9,657 nt of DNA from Bacillota bacterium. Its GTDB lineage: Bacteria; Bacillota_I; Bacilli_A; RFN20; CAG-826. Made by a program: the position numbers and the translations under genes. Shown piece after piece: positions 1 through 7,135 of this stretch (positions are counted from its first letter, which is position 1; the number at the start of each line of letters is the position of its first letter). Under the pieces are notes generated by a model. It was not told the origin of the DNA and did no database searches. It saw only the letters and a list, made by a program, of their open reading frames with translations. The stretch spans positions 1-9,657 of the forward strand of contig JAEZUH010000115.1 in assembly GCA_023443485.1 (NCBI GenBank), written 5' to 3'.

Positions 1-47
1 GGATGAAGCATTTCATCATAGGTTGGACCAAATGGAATTTTTGACAT
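1..47 (-). CDS. Start of an unidentified gene, cut by the left window edge
   Basis: An ATG (bases 45-47, read on the minus strand) opens a frame that runs off the window and encodes MSKIPFGPTYDEMLHP. It starts 3 bp after the TAA of the threonine-synthase-like gene. A strong GGAAAAGGAG (bases 57-66) sits 9 nt upstream of the ATG, inside the last codons of that gene, so the two are very probably co-transcribed and translationally coupled. Sixteen residues are too few for me to assign a family. They do not match the starts of E. coli YgeW, YgeX or YgeY as I remember them. I treat the gene as real because of start, ribosome binding site and coupling together, but its function is unknown from this window. 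Confidence 0.75.
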   Translation of the reverse strand, partial: MSKIPFGPTYDEMLH

Positions 48-50
48 AAC

Positions 51-1307
51 TTAATTCTCCTTTTCCTTTTGTTTTAAAAACTTATCTAAGGTCTCTAAGT
101 CAGGTTTCATAGGCAAGGGGGGAATGATGACCTTTTGAGCATTCGCCGGATCTTTCAATCCGTTCCCTGTCACGATGAAGGTCACTGATTCCTCTTTTGG
201 AATGATGCCTTCCTTGACGGCTTTTACGACTCCCGCTAGAGAAGCAGCAGCGGCTGGTTCAGCGAAGATACCTTCGGTCCTACCTAATAAGGCCTCGGCT
301 TGAAGAATTTCTTCATCAGAGATACTAATCCATACTCCAGAAGAATTCTTGACGGCGTTGATGGCTTTAATGGGGTTGCGGGGTATTCCCACTGAGATGC
401 TATCAGCGATGGTGTTTTCCTCAGCTTCTTCTAGAGGCTGTTTAGTGTGGTCTGCGATAACGAATGGTTCACAGCCTTCACTTTGCACAGCGAGAATGCG
501 AGGAATCTTTTTGATTAATCCCAACTCCTTTAGCTCGTAAAAACCTTTATAAACTCCCGCGACGGTGCATCCATCTCCTACGGAGACAGCCACCCAATCG
601 GTGGGTTTAAAATCTAATTGTTCGGCGATTTCTAAGGAAACCGTTTTCTTTCCTTCGACGAGATGGGGATTTATGGCACAATTTCTATTATACCATTCAT
701 ATTTTTTTATTGCTTCCTTTGAAAAGGAGAAGGTGTCTTTATAATCACCATCGACCTTCACAAGCGTCGCTCCATAGAGTGATATTTGAGTAACTTTGCC
801 AATCGGAGCTCTCTTGGGGACAAATATAACAGCTTTCATTCCAACATGAGCGGCTTGACAAGCCAGTGAACTAGCGGCATTGCCAGTTGAGCTAGTCGCG
901 ATGGTATCCGCACCAGCTTCTAAGGCTTTTAGTACTCCTACTCCGGAAGCTCGATCTTTGCTTGATCCGCTAGGATTTAATCCATCATCTTTGATGTAGA
1001 GGGTTTTTAGTCCTAGTAGTTTAGCCAGATTATGAGAACGGATAAGAGGTGTCCAACCGATTCTTAACATGTCTTTGATGTGATCATCGGCGATTGAAAT
1101 CATTGGAGCGTATCGCCACATGGAGTAATCACGATTGTTTTCGAAGTACTTAAGGTTGACGTCTTCCTTCATTTTCTTGTAGTCATAAATGACATCCAAG
1201 ATGCCTTTTTCTCCACAATGAGGACAAGTAAAACTTGCCTGTTCAGGAGTAAAGAAACTCCCACATAAGGTGCATCGATAGCCAACGAAATATTTATTCT
1301 TTGCCAT
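51..1307 (-). CDS. Threonine-synthase-like PLP enzyme with N-terminal zinc ribbon
   Basis: This 418-residue protein is a fold-type II pyridoxal-phosphate enzyme of the threonine synthase family. Residues 12-31 form a zinc ribbon (C12-x2-C15 and C28-x2-C31). The PLP-binding lysine is K117 in NPSGSSKDRAS. STGNAASS (140-147) is the usual cofactor/substrate loop, GDGCTVAG (244-251) the glycine-rich phosphate loop, and GNGLKD (381-386) the C-terminal motif. Length is normal for zinc-ribbon threonine synthases. The start is fixed by AAGGAG at 1313-1318, 5 nt before the ATG and overlapping the stop of the FAD-subunit gene. True threonine synthases usually read SFKDRG around the lysine; here it is SSKDRA, so substrate use may differ. 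No homoserine or threonine pathway gene is nearby. Its position in an N-heterocycle operon suggests an ammonia-lyase or similar role on an amino-acid product, comparable to YgeX (diaminopropionate ammonia-lyase) in E. coli. The family call is firm; the substrate is inferred. Confidence 0.85.
   Translation of the reverse strand: MAKNKYFVGYRCTLCGSFFTPEQASFTCPHCGEKGILDVIYDYKKMKEDVNLKYFENNRDYSMWRYAPMISIADDHIKDMLRIGWTPLIRSHNLAKLLGLKTLYIKDDGLNPSGSSKDRASGVGVLKALEAGADTIATSSTGNAASSLACQAAHVGMKAVIFVPKRAPIGKVTQISLYGATLVKVDGDYKDTFSFSKEAIKKYEWYNRNCAINPHLVEGKKTVSLEIAEQLDFKPTDWVAVSVGDGCTVAGVYKGFYELKELGLIKKIPRILAVQSEGCEPFVIADHTKQPLEEAEENTIADSISVGIPRNPIKAINAVKNSSGVWISISDEEILQAEALLGRTEGIFAEPAAAASLAGVVKAVKEGIIPKEESVTFIVTGNGLKDPANAQKVIIPPLPMKPDLETLDKFLKQKEKEN
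57..66 (-). promoter_or_regulatory. Ribosome binding site of the left-edge gene
   Basis: On the minus strand the sequence is GGAAAAGGAG, ending 9 nt before the ATG at 45-47. It lies within the final Lys-Glu-Lys-Glu-Asn codons of the preceding gene. It is the main evidence that a new gene starts here, because only 16 codons of that gene are visible. Confidence 0.75.
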
Positions 1308-1316
1308 ATATTCTCC

Positions 1317-2159
1317 TTACTCAATATGACTTAAAAAGTCTCGAGCGATATTCATCGCCACTTTATAGCGGTAATCTTTAGTTGATCTTTGGTCAGAGAT
1401 GGGAAGAACGAAGTTTCCATACTCCGATAGTATTTCATCTATCTTAGATTTTAGTTGTTCAACAGATAGACCAATGTATTTAGTTTCTAGTTCAGGACGA
1501 CGAACCACAGTGATTCCCACTGAGCCAAAGGCTAAGCGAATATCTTTGATGATGCCTTTATCCAAAGTATAAGAACCAGAAAAAGTAATCTTTGAGATAG
1601 TCTCCGCCTTGCGGGATCCGACTTTCTTCCATTTTGTATTGGTAAAATGTTGCTCCGGAATAATGACTGAGGTGATTAATTCATCTTTTTCACGATGAAT
1701 CCTTCTTACTCCATAAATAAATTCACTAATAGGCATTATTCGTTTGCCACGAACGCTAGTTAATTCAATGAGGGCGTCATAGAGGTACAAGCCAACAAGA
1801 GCATCTCCTGCAGGGGAAGCATTGCCAATGTTTCCAACAAGGGTGGCCATATTACGTAAACTCGGTGAAGCGATTTCAATGACGATATCTTTTAACAATT
1901 GAGGAATGATTGGACTCTTCAAAATATCAGCGTAGTTAGCGGTCGCTCCTATAACGATGTTCTCATCGACTTTTTTAATGAAGTTTAATTCTTCTAACCC
2001 CATGATATAAATAACATCTTTATCAAAAGTGGGCAAAAGACCACTGCTGCGGTGTTTAACCACCATTAAGTCAGTGCCTCCTGCCATGATATAGCACTCA
2101 TGCTCGGAAAGAATTTGGAGGGCTTCTTTTAAATCTTTAGGTATATACTTGCTTACCAT
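1317..2159 (-). CDS. xdhB: Molybdenum hydroxylase FAD-binding (medium) subunit, XdhB/CoxM type
   Basis: This 280-residue protein is the FAD subunit of a three-subunit xanthine-dehydrogenase-type hydroxylase. It passes electrons from the [2Fe-2S] subunit through FAD, usually to NAD or another acceptor, in the cytoplasm. The N-terminal half shows the two FAD signatures: AGGTDLMVVK (26-35), which wraps the pyrophosphate, and GNIGNASPAGD (109-119), the family's usual GGNIANASPAGD. Residues about 175-277 match the C-terminal domain of CO-dehydrogenase-type flavoproteins, with KKVGSRKAETISK (178-190) as its conserved entry. Length is typical (about 280-295). I see no extra iron-sulfur cysteine cluster of the kind inserted in 4-hydroxybenzoyl-CoA reductase. 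The ATG overlaps the TAA of the preceding [2Fe-2S] gene by 7 bp, and an AGAGG lies about 7 nt upstream, so translation is coupled. The symbol follows E. coli subunit naming; the substrate is not shown by this subunit. Confidence 0.92.
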   Translation of the reverse strand: MVSKYIPKDLKEALQILSEHECYIMAGGTDLMVVKHRSSGLLPTFDKDVIYIMGLEELNFIKKVDENIVIGATANYADILKSPIIPQLLKDIVIEIASPSLRNMATLVGNIGNASPAGDALVGLYLYDALIELTSVRGKRIMPISEFIYGVRRIHREKDELITSVIIPEQHFTNTKWKKVGSRKAETISKITFSGSYTLDKGIIKDIRLAFGSVGITVVRRPELETKYIGLSVEQLKSKIDEILSEYGNFVLPISDQRSTKDYRYKVAMNIARDFLSHIE

Positions 2160-2635
2160 TTGATACCTCTCTTTCTTCCTTCTTCAGCTGCCTCAAGTAC
2201 AGCTTTGATAATCGAGTTATATCCGGTGCAACGGCAAAGATTGCCAGATAGAGATAATCTCGCCTCTTCTTCAGTGGGGTTGGGGTTTTCTAATAATAAA
2301 GCATAGGTGCTCATAATCATTCCTGGGGTGCAAAAACCGCATTGACTTCCACCTAGTTCAGCAAAAGCATCAGCGATGACACGATATTGTTCTGTCTTGT
2401 TAAATCCATCAATGGTTAAAATTTCTTTTCCAATGACATTCGCAATAGGAGTTAAGCATGATGAGTAAGAAACGCCATTTACTAAAACGGTGCAAGCCCC
2501 ACATGATCCTTCTCCACATCCCTCTTTAACACCCATCAGGTGAAGTTCATCTCTTAGGACATCTAAAAGCCTTGCGCTAGGATCAACATCAACTTCATAG
2601 GTTTGGTGATTTATCACAAATTTAATTTTTGCCAT
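2153..2635 (-). CDS. xdhC: Molybdenum hydroxylase 2x[2Fe-2S] (small) subunit, XdhC/CoxS type
   Basis: This 160-residue protein is the iron-sulfur subunit that relays electrons from the molybdenum centre to FAD. The N-terminal plant-ferredoxin-like domain carries C40, C45, C48 and C60 (CGEGSCGAC plus a downstream Cys) for the first [2Fe-2S] cluster. The C-terminal helical domain carries C99, C102, C134 and C136 (CGFC and CRC, in GGSQCGFCTPGM and GNLCRCTGY) for the second. All eight ligands are present and the length is usual (150-170). Its start overlaps the end of the large-subunit gene by 14 bp. A GGAG at about 10 nt upstream lies within the last codons of that gene, again indicating coupled translation and a fixed subunit ratio. 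The fold and cofactor call is secure. The identity of the oxidised substrate must come from the large subunit. Confidence 0.95.
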   Translation of the reverse strand: MAKIKFVINHQTYEVDVDPSARLLDVLRDELHLMGVKEGCGEGSCGACTVLVNGVSYSSCLTPIANVIGKEILTIDGFNKTEQYRVIADAFAELGGSQCGFCTPGMIMSTYALLLENPNPTEEEARLSLSGNLCRCTGYNSIIKAVLEAAEEGRKRGIKW

Positions 2636-4718
2636 TTTCTACTAACTCCATAATATATTCAGGATTTGCAGGTATTTTATTGATTTTTCGCTTAATAGCT
2701 TGCTCAATGGCTAAGCATAGAGCTGGGGCGACACCGACGAAAGTCAACTCACCCGCACCCTTCGCGCCACTGGCTCCATAAGCAAAATGATTATCGATTA
2801 ATACGGTTTCCATATAAGGCAAATCCATGCTGGTAGGAACGGTATAATCAGAGATGGTTTTTTGATAAACTTTGCCATCCTTGAGATCCATACATTCCAA
2901 CATTCCATAACCGATACCTTGAGCGATTCCACCATCGGATTGGCCGACGACGATTCTCTCATCGATGGCGTGTCCAACATCATAAGTAGACCAAACTCCA
3001 TCAACATGAACTTGATAAGTTAAAGGATCATATGAAACTTCAATGATGTTTACTCCCCAAGCATATCCAGGATAAGCATCTCCTTGCATTGTCTCATCGT
3101 CCCAATGGATATAGGATGGCGCGACATATGGTTCAATAATTTCAATTCTCTTGCCACTGACCCATTGCTCTTTTAAATGTTTTGCGGCTTTCTCACAAAG
3201 ATAGCCAACAATAATGATCGTTCTGCTTGCAGCAGTAGGACCTGTATTCAAAGTGTGATCAGTATCAGGAGCTTCATGAAACACCAAATGTTCTGGATAG
3301 CCTAAAGTATCAGAAACAATCTTCTTTAAGGTTGTGCGATTACCTTGCCCAAAATCAACTTGTGAGGTGTATAGATGAACAGTGTCATCTTCTTCCTTCA
3401 CTAGTTTGACGTGAGCGTTAATAATCAAGGATTCTCCCGAACCAGTAAAACCACATCCATGGAGGAACCAAGACATCCCAATTCCTTTATTGGAATTTGG
3501 TTTGCTATATTCTTTTATTTTGCGTTTGTAATCGCTCATCTCCATCGCTTTTTCAATTAATTGAGGCATGATTATCTCATCATGGAAGTGACCATTAACC
3601 GCAGTGATATCACCTTTTTTAGCGAGGTGTGCATAGCGGAATTCTAATGGGTCGACATGGGCAGCTTTAGCGAGATGATTGATAAACATTTCAAAAGCAA
3701 AAATAGTCTGAGGTGAACCAAAGCCACGGAACGCAGCAGTTGGCACTGTATTAGTGAGATAGACGTCTCCATTGACTTCAAGACTTGGAATGGTGTAGCA
3801 ATCAACAACGGCGATAAGAGAGCGGGCTAAAACAACTCCAGAGCATCCGATATAGGCTCCGCCATCTAATTTAACATGAGCTTCAATACCAGTGATGCGA
3901 TTATCTTTAACATAAGCTGTATAGGTTGTTTGACTGGGGTGACGTTTTGTTGTAAAAGCAATATCTTCGGTTCGATCAAAAACAAAACGAAGCGGTTTTT
4001 TTATTTTGACAAGAGCGGTCGCTAATTGAGCAGATAGTAATGATGGGTAATGCTCCTTACCGCCAAAGGCCCCACCAACTGCGGGTTGTATAACACGGAC
4101 ATTATCAGGGTCACAACCAAGGGTTCTAACAATCGCTTTTTTAACATAGAAGGGACATTGCATCGAGGCTTTGACTGTTACTTTATCTCCATCGAGCCAC
4201 ATCAGCATAGCTTGGGTTTCTAAATAGAGATGTTCTTGTAAACCAGTCCGGAAAGTTTCGGTGTAGGAAAAATCAGCTTCTTGCTTGGCTTTAGAAATAT
4301 CGCCTTTGGCGAAGTGCTTGTGGAAAGCAGATTCTTTAAGTTCAAAATTTGGAGTCTCTTCTTCATAGGTAATGACAACTTTTTTAACTAAGTCGAGAAC
4401 CATTTGTTTATCTGGTCCAGCAATCAAACCAATTGTTTCGCCATAGTAGTTGACTACTCCATCAGCGAATACTGGCCAATCAGAAAAGATAATACTGACG
4501 ACATTTTCTTTAACGATGTCTTTGGCATCAACATAGTAATAACCATCAGGTAAGGTTGGAACGTCAATTTTCAAAATTTTCCCTTTTGAAATAGTCGAAC
4601 GAACAAAGACAACATATAACGCGTTTTCGTATATGATGTCATCGGTAAAAATGGCTTTGCCAGCCATTTTATCTTCGTTGTCTATTTTGACTGTTGAGTT
4701 GGGGAAATACTTTTTCAT
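2622..4718 (-). CDS. xdhA: Xanthine-dehydrogenase-type molybdenum-binding (large) subunit
   Basis: This 698-residue protein is the catalytic subunit, binding a molybdopterin cofactor and hydroxylating a heterocycle or aldehyde with water-derived oxygen. Residues about 12-122 are the a/b-hammerhead domain; the rest are the two Mo-cofactor domains. Visible motifs are QEHLYLET (161-168), GGAFGGKEH (215-223), AAFRGFGSPQ (328-337), DFGQGNRTTL (455-464), TAASRT (495-500) and GAKGAGEL (651-658), with E657 as the catalytic glutamate. E222 and R331 align with bovine xanthine dehydrogenase E802 and R880, which orient purines, so a purine-like substrate is favoured but not proved. The protein lacks the AYRCSFR loop of CO dehydrogenase. 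Length is slightly below the usual 730-770, with no domain missing. AAAGGT at 4724-4729 lies 5 nt before the ATG, and 3 bp separate it from the PreA-like gene. Gene order is large, small, medium, unlike E. coli xdhABC. The symbol is by family resemblance. Confidence 0.9.
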   Translation of the reverse strand: MKKYFPNSTVKIDNEDKMAGKAIFTDDIIYENALYVVFVRSTISKGKILKIDVPTLPDGYYYVDAKDIVKENVVSIIFSDWPVFADGVVNYYGETIGLIAGPDKQMVLDLVKKVVITYEEETPNFELKESAFHKHFAKGDISKAKQEADFSYTETFRTGLQEHLYLETQAMLMWLDGDKVTVKASMQCPFYVKKAIVRTLGCDPDNVRVIQPAVGGAFGGKEHYPSLLSAQLATALVKIKKPLRFVFDRTEDIAFTTKRHPSQTTYTAYVKDNRITGIEAHVKLDGGAYIGCSGVVLARSLIAVVDCYTIPSLEVNGDVYLTNTVPTAAFRGFGSPQTIFAFEMFINHLAKAAHVDPLEFRYAHLAKKGDITAVNGHFHDEIIMPQLIEKAMEMSDYKRKIKEYSKPNSNKGIGMSWFLHGCGFTGSGESLIINAHVKLVKEEDDTVHLYTSQVDFGQGNRTTLKKIVSDTLGYPEHLVFHEAPDTDHTLNTGPTAASRTIIIVGYLCEKAAKHLKEQWVSGKRIEIIEPYVAPSYIHWDDETMQGDAYPGYAWGVNIIEVSYDPLTYQVHVDGVWSTYDVGHAIDERIVVGQSDGGIAQGIGYGMLECMDLKDGKVYQKTISDYTVPTSMDLPYMETVLIDNHFAYGASGAKGAGELTFVGVAPALCLAIEQAIKRKINKIPANPEYIMELVENGKN

Positions 4719-4721
4719 ATA

Positions 4722-5816
4722 TTACCTTTGCTTAATAATAATAGCCTTAGTTGGGCATCGAGAGGCACATAATCCGCATCTAAAACATTTCTCGTTATCA
4801 AAAACAGGGACTATGTCCTTGTTCATTTCGATAGCAAAATATGGGCAGTTTTTGAAACAAAGTGAACAGTGAATGCACTTTTTGGCATCGACAACAGGAA
4901 GCTCAGCCTCATATCTGACATCCTTCACTAGTTGGGTGTCGATGACATCCTGAATGGATCTGAATCCATATTTTTCTAATTCTTTTGGTAGATCAGCAAT
5001 AATTTTGGCATATAGTTCTTTACCTTTGAGCATAGCGGCAGAAAGCATTCCAACCGCAGAGGCTCCAGCGAGTAAGAATTCGATGACATCTTTGGCTGAT
5101 GAAATTCCTCCAACACCGATGACAGTGAGAGAGGGTTCAGCTTGTTTAATGGTATAGACAGTTGCCAAAGCAACAGGTTTGATAGCAGGTCCGCTCATCC
5201 ACACAAATCCTTTATCATTAGCCGATGCCATAGAACGTTTTTCAATATCCACCACCATCGTTGGTCCAAGTGAATTAATAGCAACAACGCCATTGGCTCC
5301 GTTTTCCTTGATGGTTTTGGCGAATCCATGTGGATCTGGCATATGAGGGCTTATCTTCATATATATTGGTTTCTTGGTCAAAGAACGAATTGTCGAAACA
5401 GTGTCAGCGAGCGTTTTCAAATCACTTCCCACATAGTGGGTGCTGACTTCAAAAGCATCAGCAAATTTATCGAGAAGAGGAATTAACACTTCCATATCGC
5501 TCTTGGTGTATCCAACTGAAATAATTAATGGAACATCACCTTTATGTTCGCAGTATTCAGGAAGGAACTCATTAATCCATTTTTCTTTGGAATATTCGGT
5601 CCATAACTCGCAATTGTAGATAGCATTGTTATCTCCAATAATGCATGGATGAGGAATGTGGGCCATTTTGGTTGAAATGGTTTTAGCGACCATGCAGCCT
5701 AAACCAGCTACATCCTTGAGCCACAACATTTTTTCAGCATCACCAACAAGTGGTCCAGCTGCCGGCATAAGGGGGTTCTTGAGCACTAACCCATCAAACT
5801 TTGTTGTTAGATCCAT
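4722..5816 (-). CDS. PreA-like FMN dehydrogenase subunit with two [4Fe-4S] clusters
   Basis: This 364-residue protein resembles PreA, the catalytic subunit of dihydropyrimidine dehydrogenase, in the dihydroorotate dehydrogenase superfamily. Residues 1-300 form the FMN barrel: NPLMPAAGP (14-22), K45 in VAKT, MSGPAIKPVAL (207-217) and GVGGISSAKD (234-243), the phosphate-binding end. Residues about 305-364 form a two-cluster ferredoxin domain: C314, C317, C320, C324 and C344, C347, C350, C354, each set CxxCxxCxxxCP. There is no NAD-binding domain and no PreT gene in the window, so the electron partner is unknown. The active site is unusual. Aligned to dihydropyrimidine dehydrogenase, the NLSCP stretch reads EVSTH, so the catalytic Cys becomes T126 and the Asn becomes E123, and about ten residues of the following loop are absent. 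AAGGAG at 5828-5833 sits 11 nt before the ATG, inside the end of ssnA. In this operon it probably reduces or oxidises a ring intermediate other than uracil. Confidence 0.85.
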   Translation of the reverse strand: MDLTTKFDGLVLKNPLMPAAGPLVGDAEKMLWLKDVAGLGCMVAKTISTKMAHIPHPCIIGDNNAIYNCELWTEYSKEKWINEFLPEYCEHKGDVPLIISVGYTKSDMEVLIPLLDKFADAFEVSTHYVGSDLKTLADTVSTIRSLTKKPIYMKISPHMPDPHGFAKTIKENGANGVVAINSLGPTMVVDIEKRSMASANDKGFVWMSGPAIKPVALATVYTIKQAEPSLTVIGVGGISSAKDVIEFLLAGASAVGMLSAAMLKGKELYAKIIADLPKELEKYGFRSIQDVIDTQLVKDVRYEAELPVVDAKKCIHCSLCFKNCPYFAIEMNKDIVPVFDNEKCFRCGLCASRCPTKAIIIKQR

Positions 5817-5818
5817 AA

Positions 5819-7123
5819 TTATTTATTCTCCTTAATTGTTTTCCATAAATTGGCTGATATTTCAATCGATTTATTCATTCCTCTTTCGAGTTTAGAATTA
5901 AGCAGTTTGCCATTTTTTACCAAGCATTGGCCACCACGATACACATCTCGAGGAGAGAAGGAGTGATAGAGACCAAAGAATATATGTCCAAAGATATTTG
6001 TGCTATCTATTGGAGTAAAGGGGCTATAGGGAAGTAAAAGAAAGTCGGATTCATAACCAGGAAGTATCTTTCCGATTTTGACTCCTAGAGTTTGGCTAAC
6101 GTAATCATAGGTGTCGTTGATAACATCTAAAACATCTCCTAAATTAATCGCATTTGGTGTCTCGTTTTTCAAGCGAGCTGTATAGAATAGGTTCAAGTAT
6201 TCCGTCGCCATTGAGGTGCTGAGACCATCATTACCAAGTAATACTTTAACACCATGTCGTTTAAAATTCATTATATCTGGAAGTCCAACCGCATTATTCA
6301 TGTTAGAAGTTGTATTCACAACCATGTATGCTTTATTCTTTGCCACGATATCTAATTCAGAATCAGTGATATGAACTCCATGGACAATTAGACTATTTGG
6401 TTTAATGAGATGATAGCTGTCAAGCCTTTCAATAATGGATTTGCCGTACTTAACTTGGCTATCCTTTTCATCCATTTCGCTTTCAGCGACATGAATGTGG
6501 ATTGGATAATTTCCAATCACTTTAGAAATCTGAGATAGTGTGTCATCCGAAATTGACATGGATGCGTGCATGCCAAATAAACCGGCAGTCATCGAATCAT
6601 GATTTGCTGAACAGAAATCGATATTTTCTTTAATGCAGTCTTTGATAGCGAAACGATCGCTGGTTTCAAAACATAAAATACTTCTCAAAGAAGCAACATC
6701 CACTAAGGCATTCTTCAAAGAAGTGAGAGAACCAATAATGTTCTTTCCCGAAGCATGATGATCGATAAGAGTGGTGACACCATTCTTCATGAATTCGCTG
6801 GCTGCGCATATACCTGAGTAGTAGGTTGTCTCATTATTGATTTTGGCATCCATCTTCCACCACATTTGATCAAGAATGTCTTGGAAGTTCTTTGGATTGA
6901 AAGGCAAAATCATTCCGCGAGCAAAAATTGAATAAATATGGGTGTGAGCGCACACAAAATTGGGCAATAGGAGTTGACCATGGCCATCAATCACTTCTGA
7001 TCCATCATCTTGGAATTCGCTCATTGGTCCTACCTTGATAATTTTCTCATCGAAAACAACAAAACCATCATCGAGATAGTTTTGATAATCGTAAATTCTG
7101 ACATTGATAATGGTTCTTTTCAT
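5819..7123 (-). CDS. ssnA: SsnA-type amidohydrolase (aminohydrolase/chlorohydrolase family)
   Basis: This 434-residue cytoplasmic metal-dependent amidohydrolase resembles E. coli SsnA along its length. Shared stretches include VCAHTHIYS (57-65), WWKMDAK around 88-94, IDHHASGKNIIGSL (120-133), CFETSDR (151-157) and SNMNNAVG (273-280). The TIM-barrel metal site is complete: H60 and H62 (HxH), H211 with the nearby catalytic E214 (HIHVAE), H248 (VHG) and D299 (GND). The family removes amino groups from, or hydrolyses, N-heterocycles (guanine, S-adenosylhomocysteine and atrazine enzymes are relatives). SsnA itself is encoded in purine-degradation clusters, which matches this neighbourhood. A longer reading from a TTG at 7127-7129 is possible, but AAGGAG (7130-7135) would touch that codon. 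The same site is ideally placed 6 nt before the ATG at 7121-7123, so I use the ATG. The gene follows hyuA by 10 bp and precedes the PreA-like gene by 2 bp. The exact substrate is not known to me. Confidence 0.92.
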   Translation of the reverse strand: MKRTIINVRIYDYQNYLDDGFVVFDEKIIKVGPMSEFQDDGSEVIDGHGQLLLPNFVCAHTHIYSIFARGMILPFNPKNFQDILDQMWWKMDAKINNETTYYSGICAASEFMKNGVTTLIDHHASGKNIIGSLTSLKNALVDVASLRSILCFETSDRFAIKDCIKENIDFCSANHDSMTAGLFGMHASMSISDDTLSQISKVIGNYPIHIHVAESEMDEKDSQVKYGKSIIERLDSYHLIKPNSLIVHGVHITDSELDIVAKNKAYMVVNTTSNMNNAVGLPDIMNFKRHGVKVLLGNDGLSTSMATEYLNLFYTARLKNETPNAINLGDVLDVINDTYDYVSQTLGVKIGKILPGYESDFLLLPYSPFTPIDSTNIFGHIFFGLYHSFSPRDVYRGGQCLVKNGKLLNSKLERGMNKSIEISANLWKTIKENK

Positions 7124-7129
7124 ATCCAA

Positions 7130-7135
7130 CTCCTT
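7130..7135 (-). promoter_or_regulatory. Ribosome binding site deciding the ssnA start
   Basis: AAGGAG on the minus strand overlaps the hyuA stop codon (7134-7136) and ends 6 nt before the ATG at 7121-7123. An in-frame TTG at 7127-7129 directly abuts the AAGGAG and would leave no spacer, so initiation at the ATG is much more likely. Confidence 0.8.

Noticed and set aside
349..540. Short plus-strand open frame opposite the threonine-synthase-like gene
   Set aside because: It lies wholly antisense to a well-supported gene, shows no recognisable motif and no convincing ribosome binding site. The plus-strand frames at 4633-4872, 4954-5157 and 9443-9652 were rejected for the same reason.
2798..3007. 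Short minus-strand open frames inside other genes (also 4976-5173 and 8658-8897)
   Set aside because: They are alternative frames within genes that have clear family motifs in the main frame, and they carry no domain signal.
1317..4718. Aerobic-type CO dehydrogenase (coxLSM)
   Set aside because: The subunit order is similar, but the large subunit has AAFRGFGSPQ where CoxL has its AYRCSFR active-site loop, and the surrounding genes are N-heterocycle enzymes.
7127..7129. TTG start that would lengthen SsnA by two residues
   Set aside because: The AAGGAG at 7130-7135 abuts the TTG with no spacer, while it is ideally spaced from the ATG at 7121-7123.
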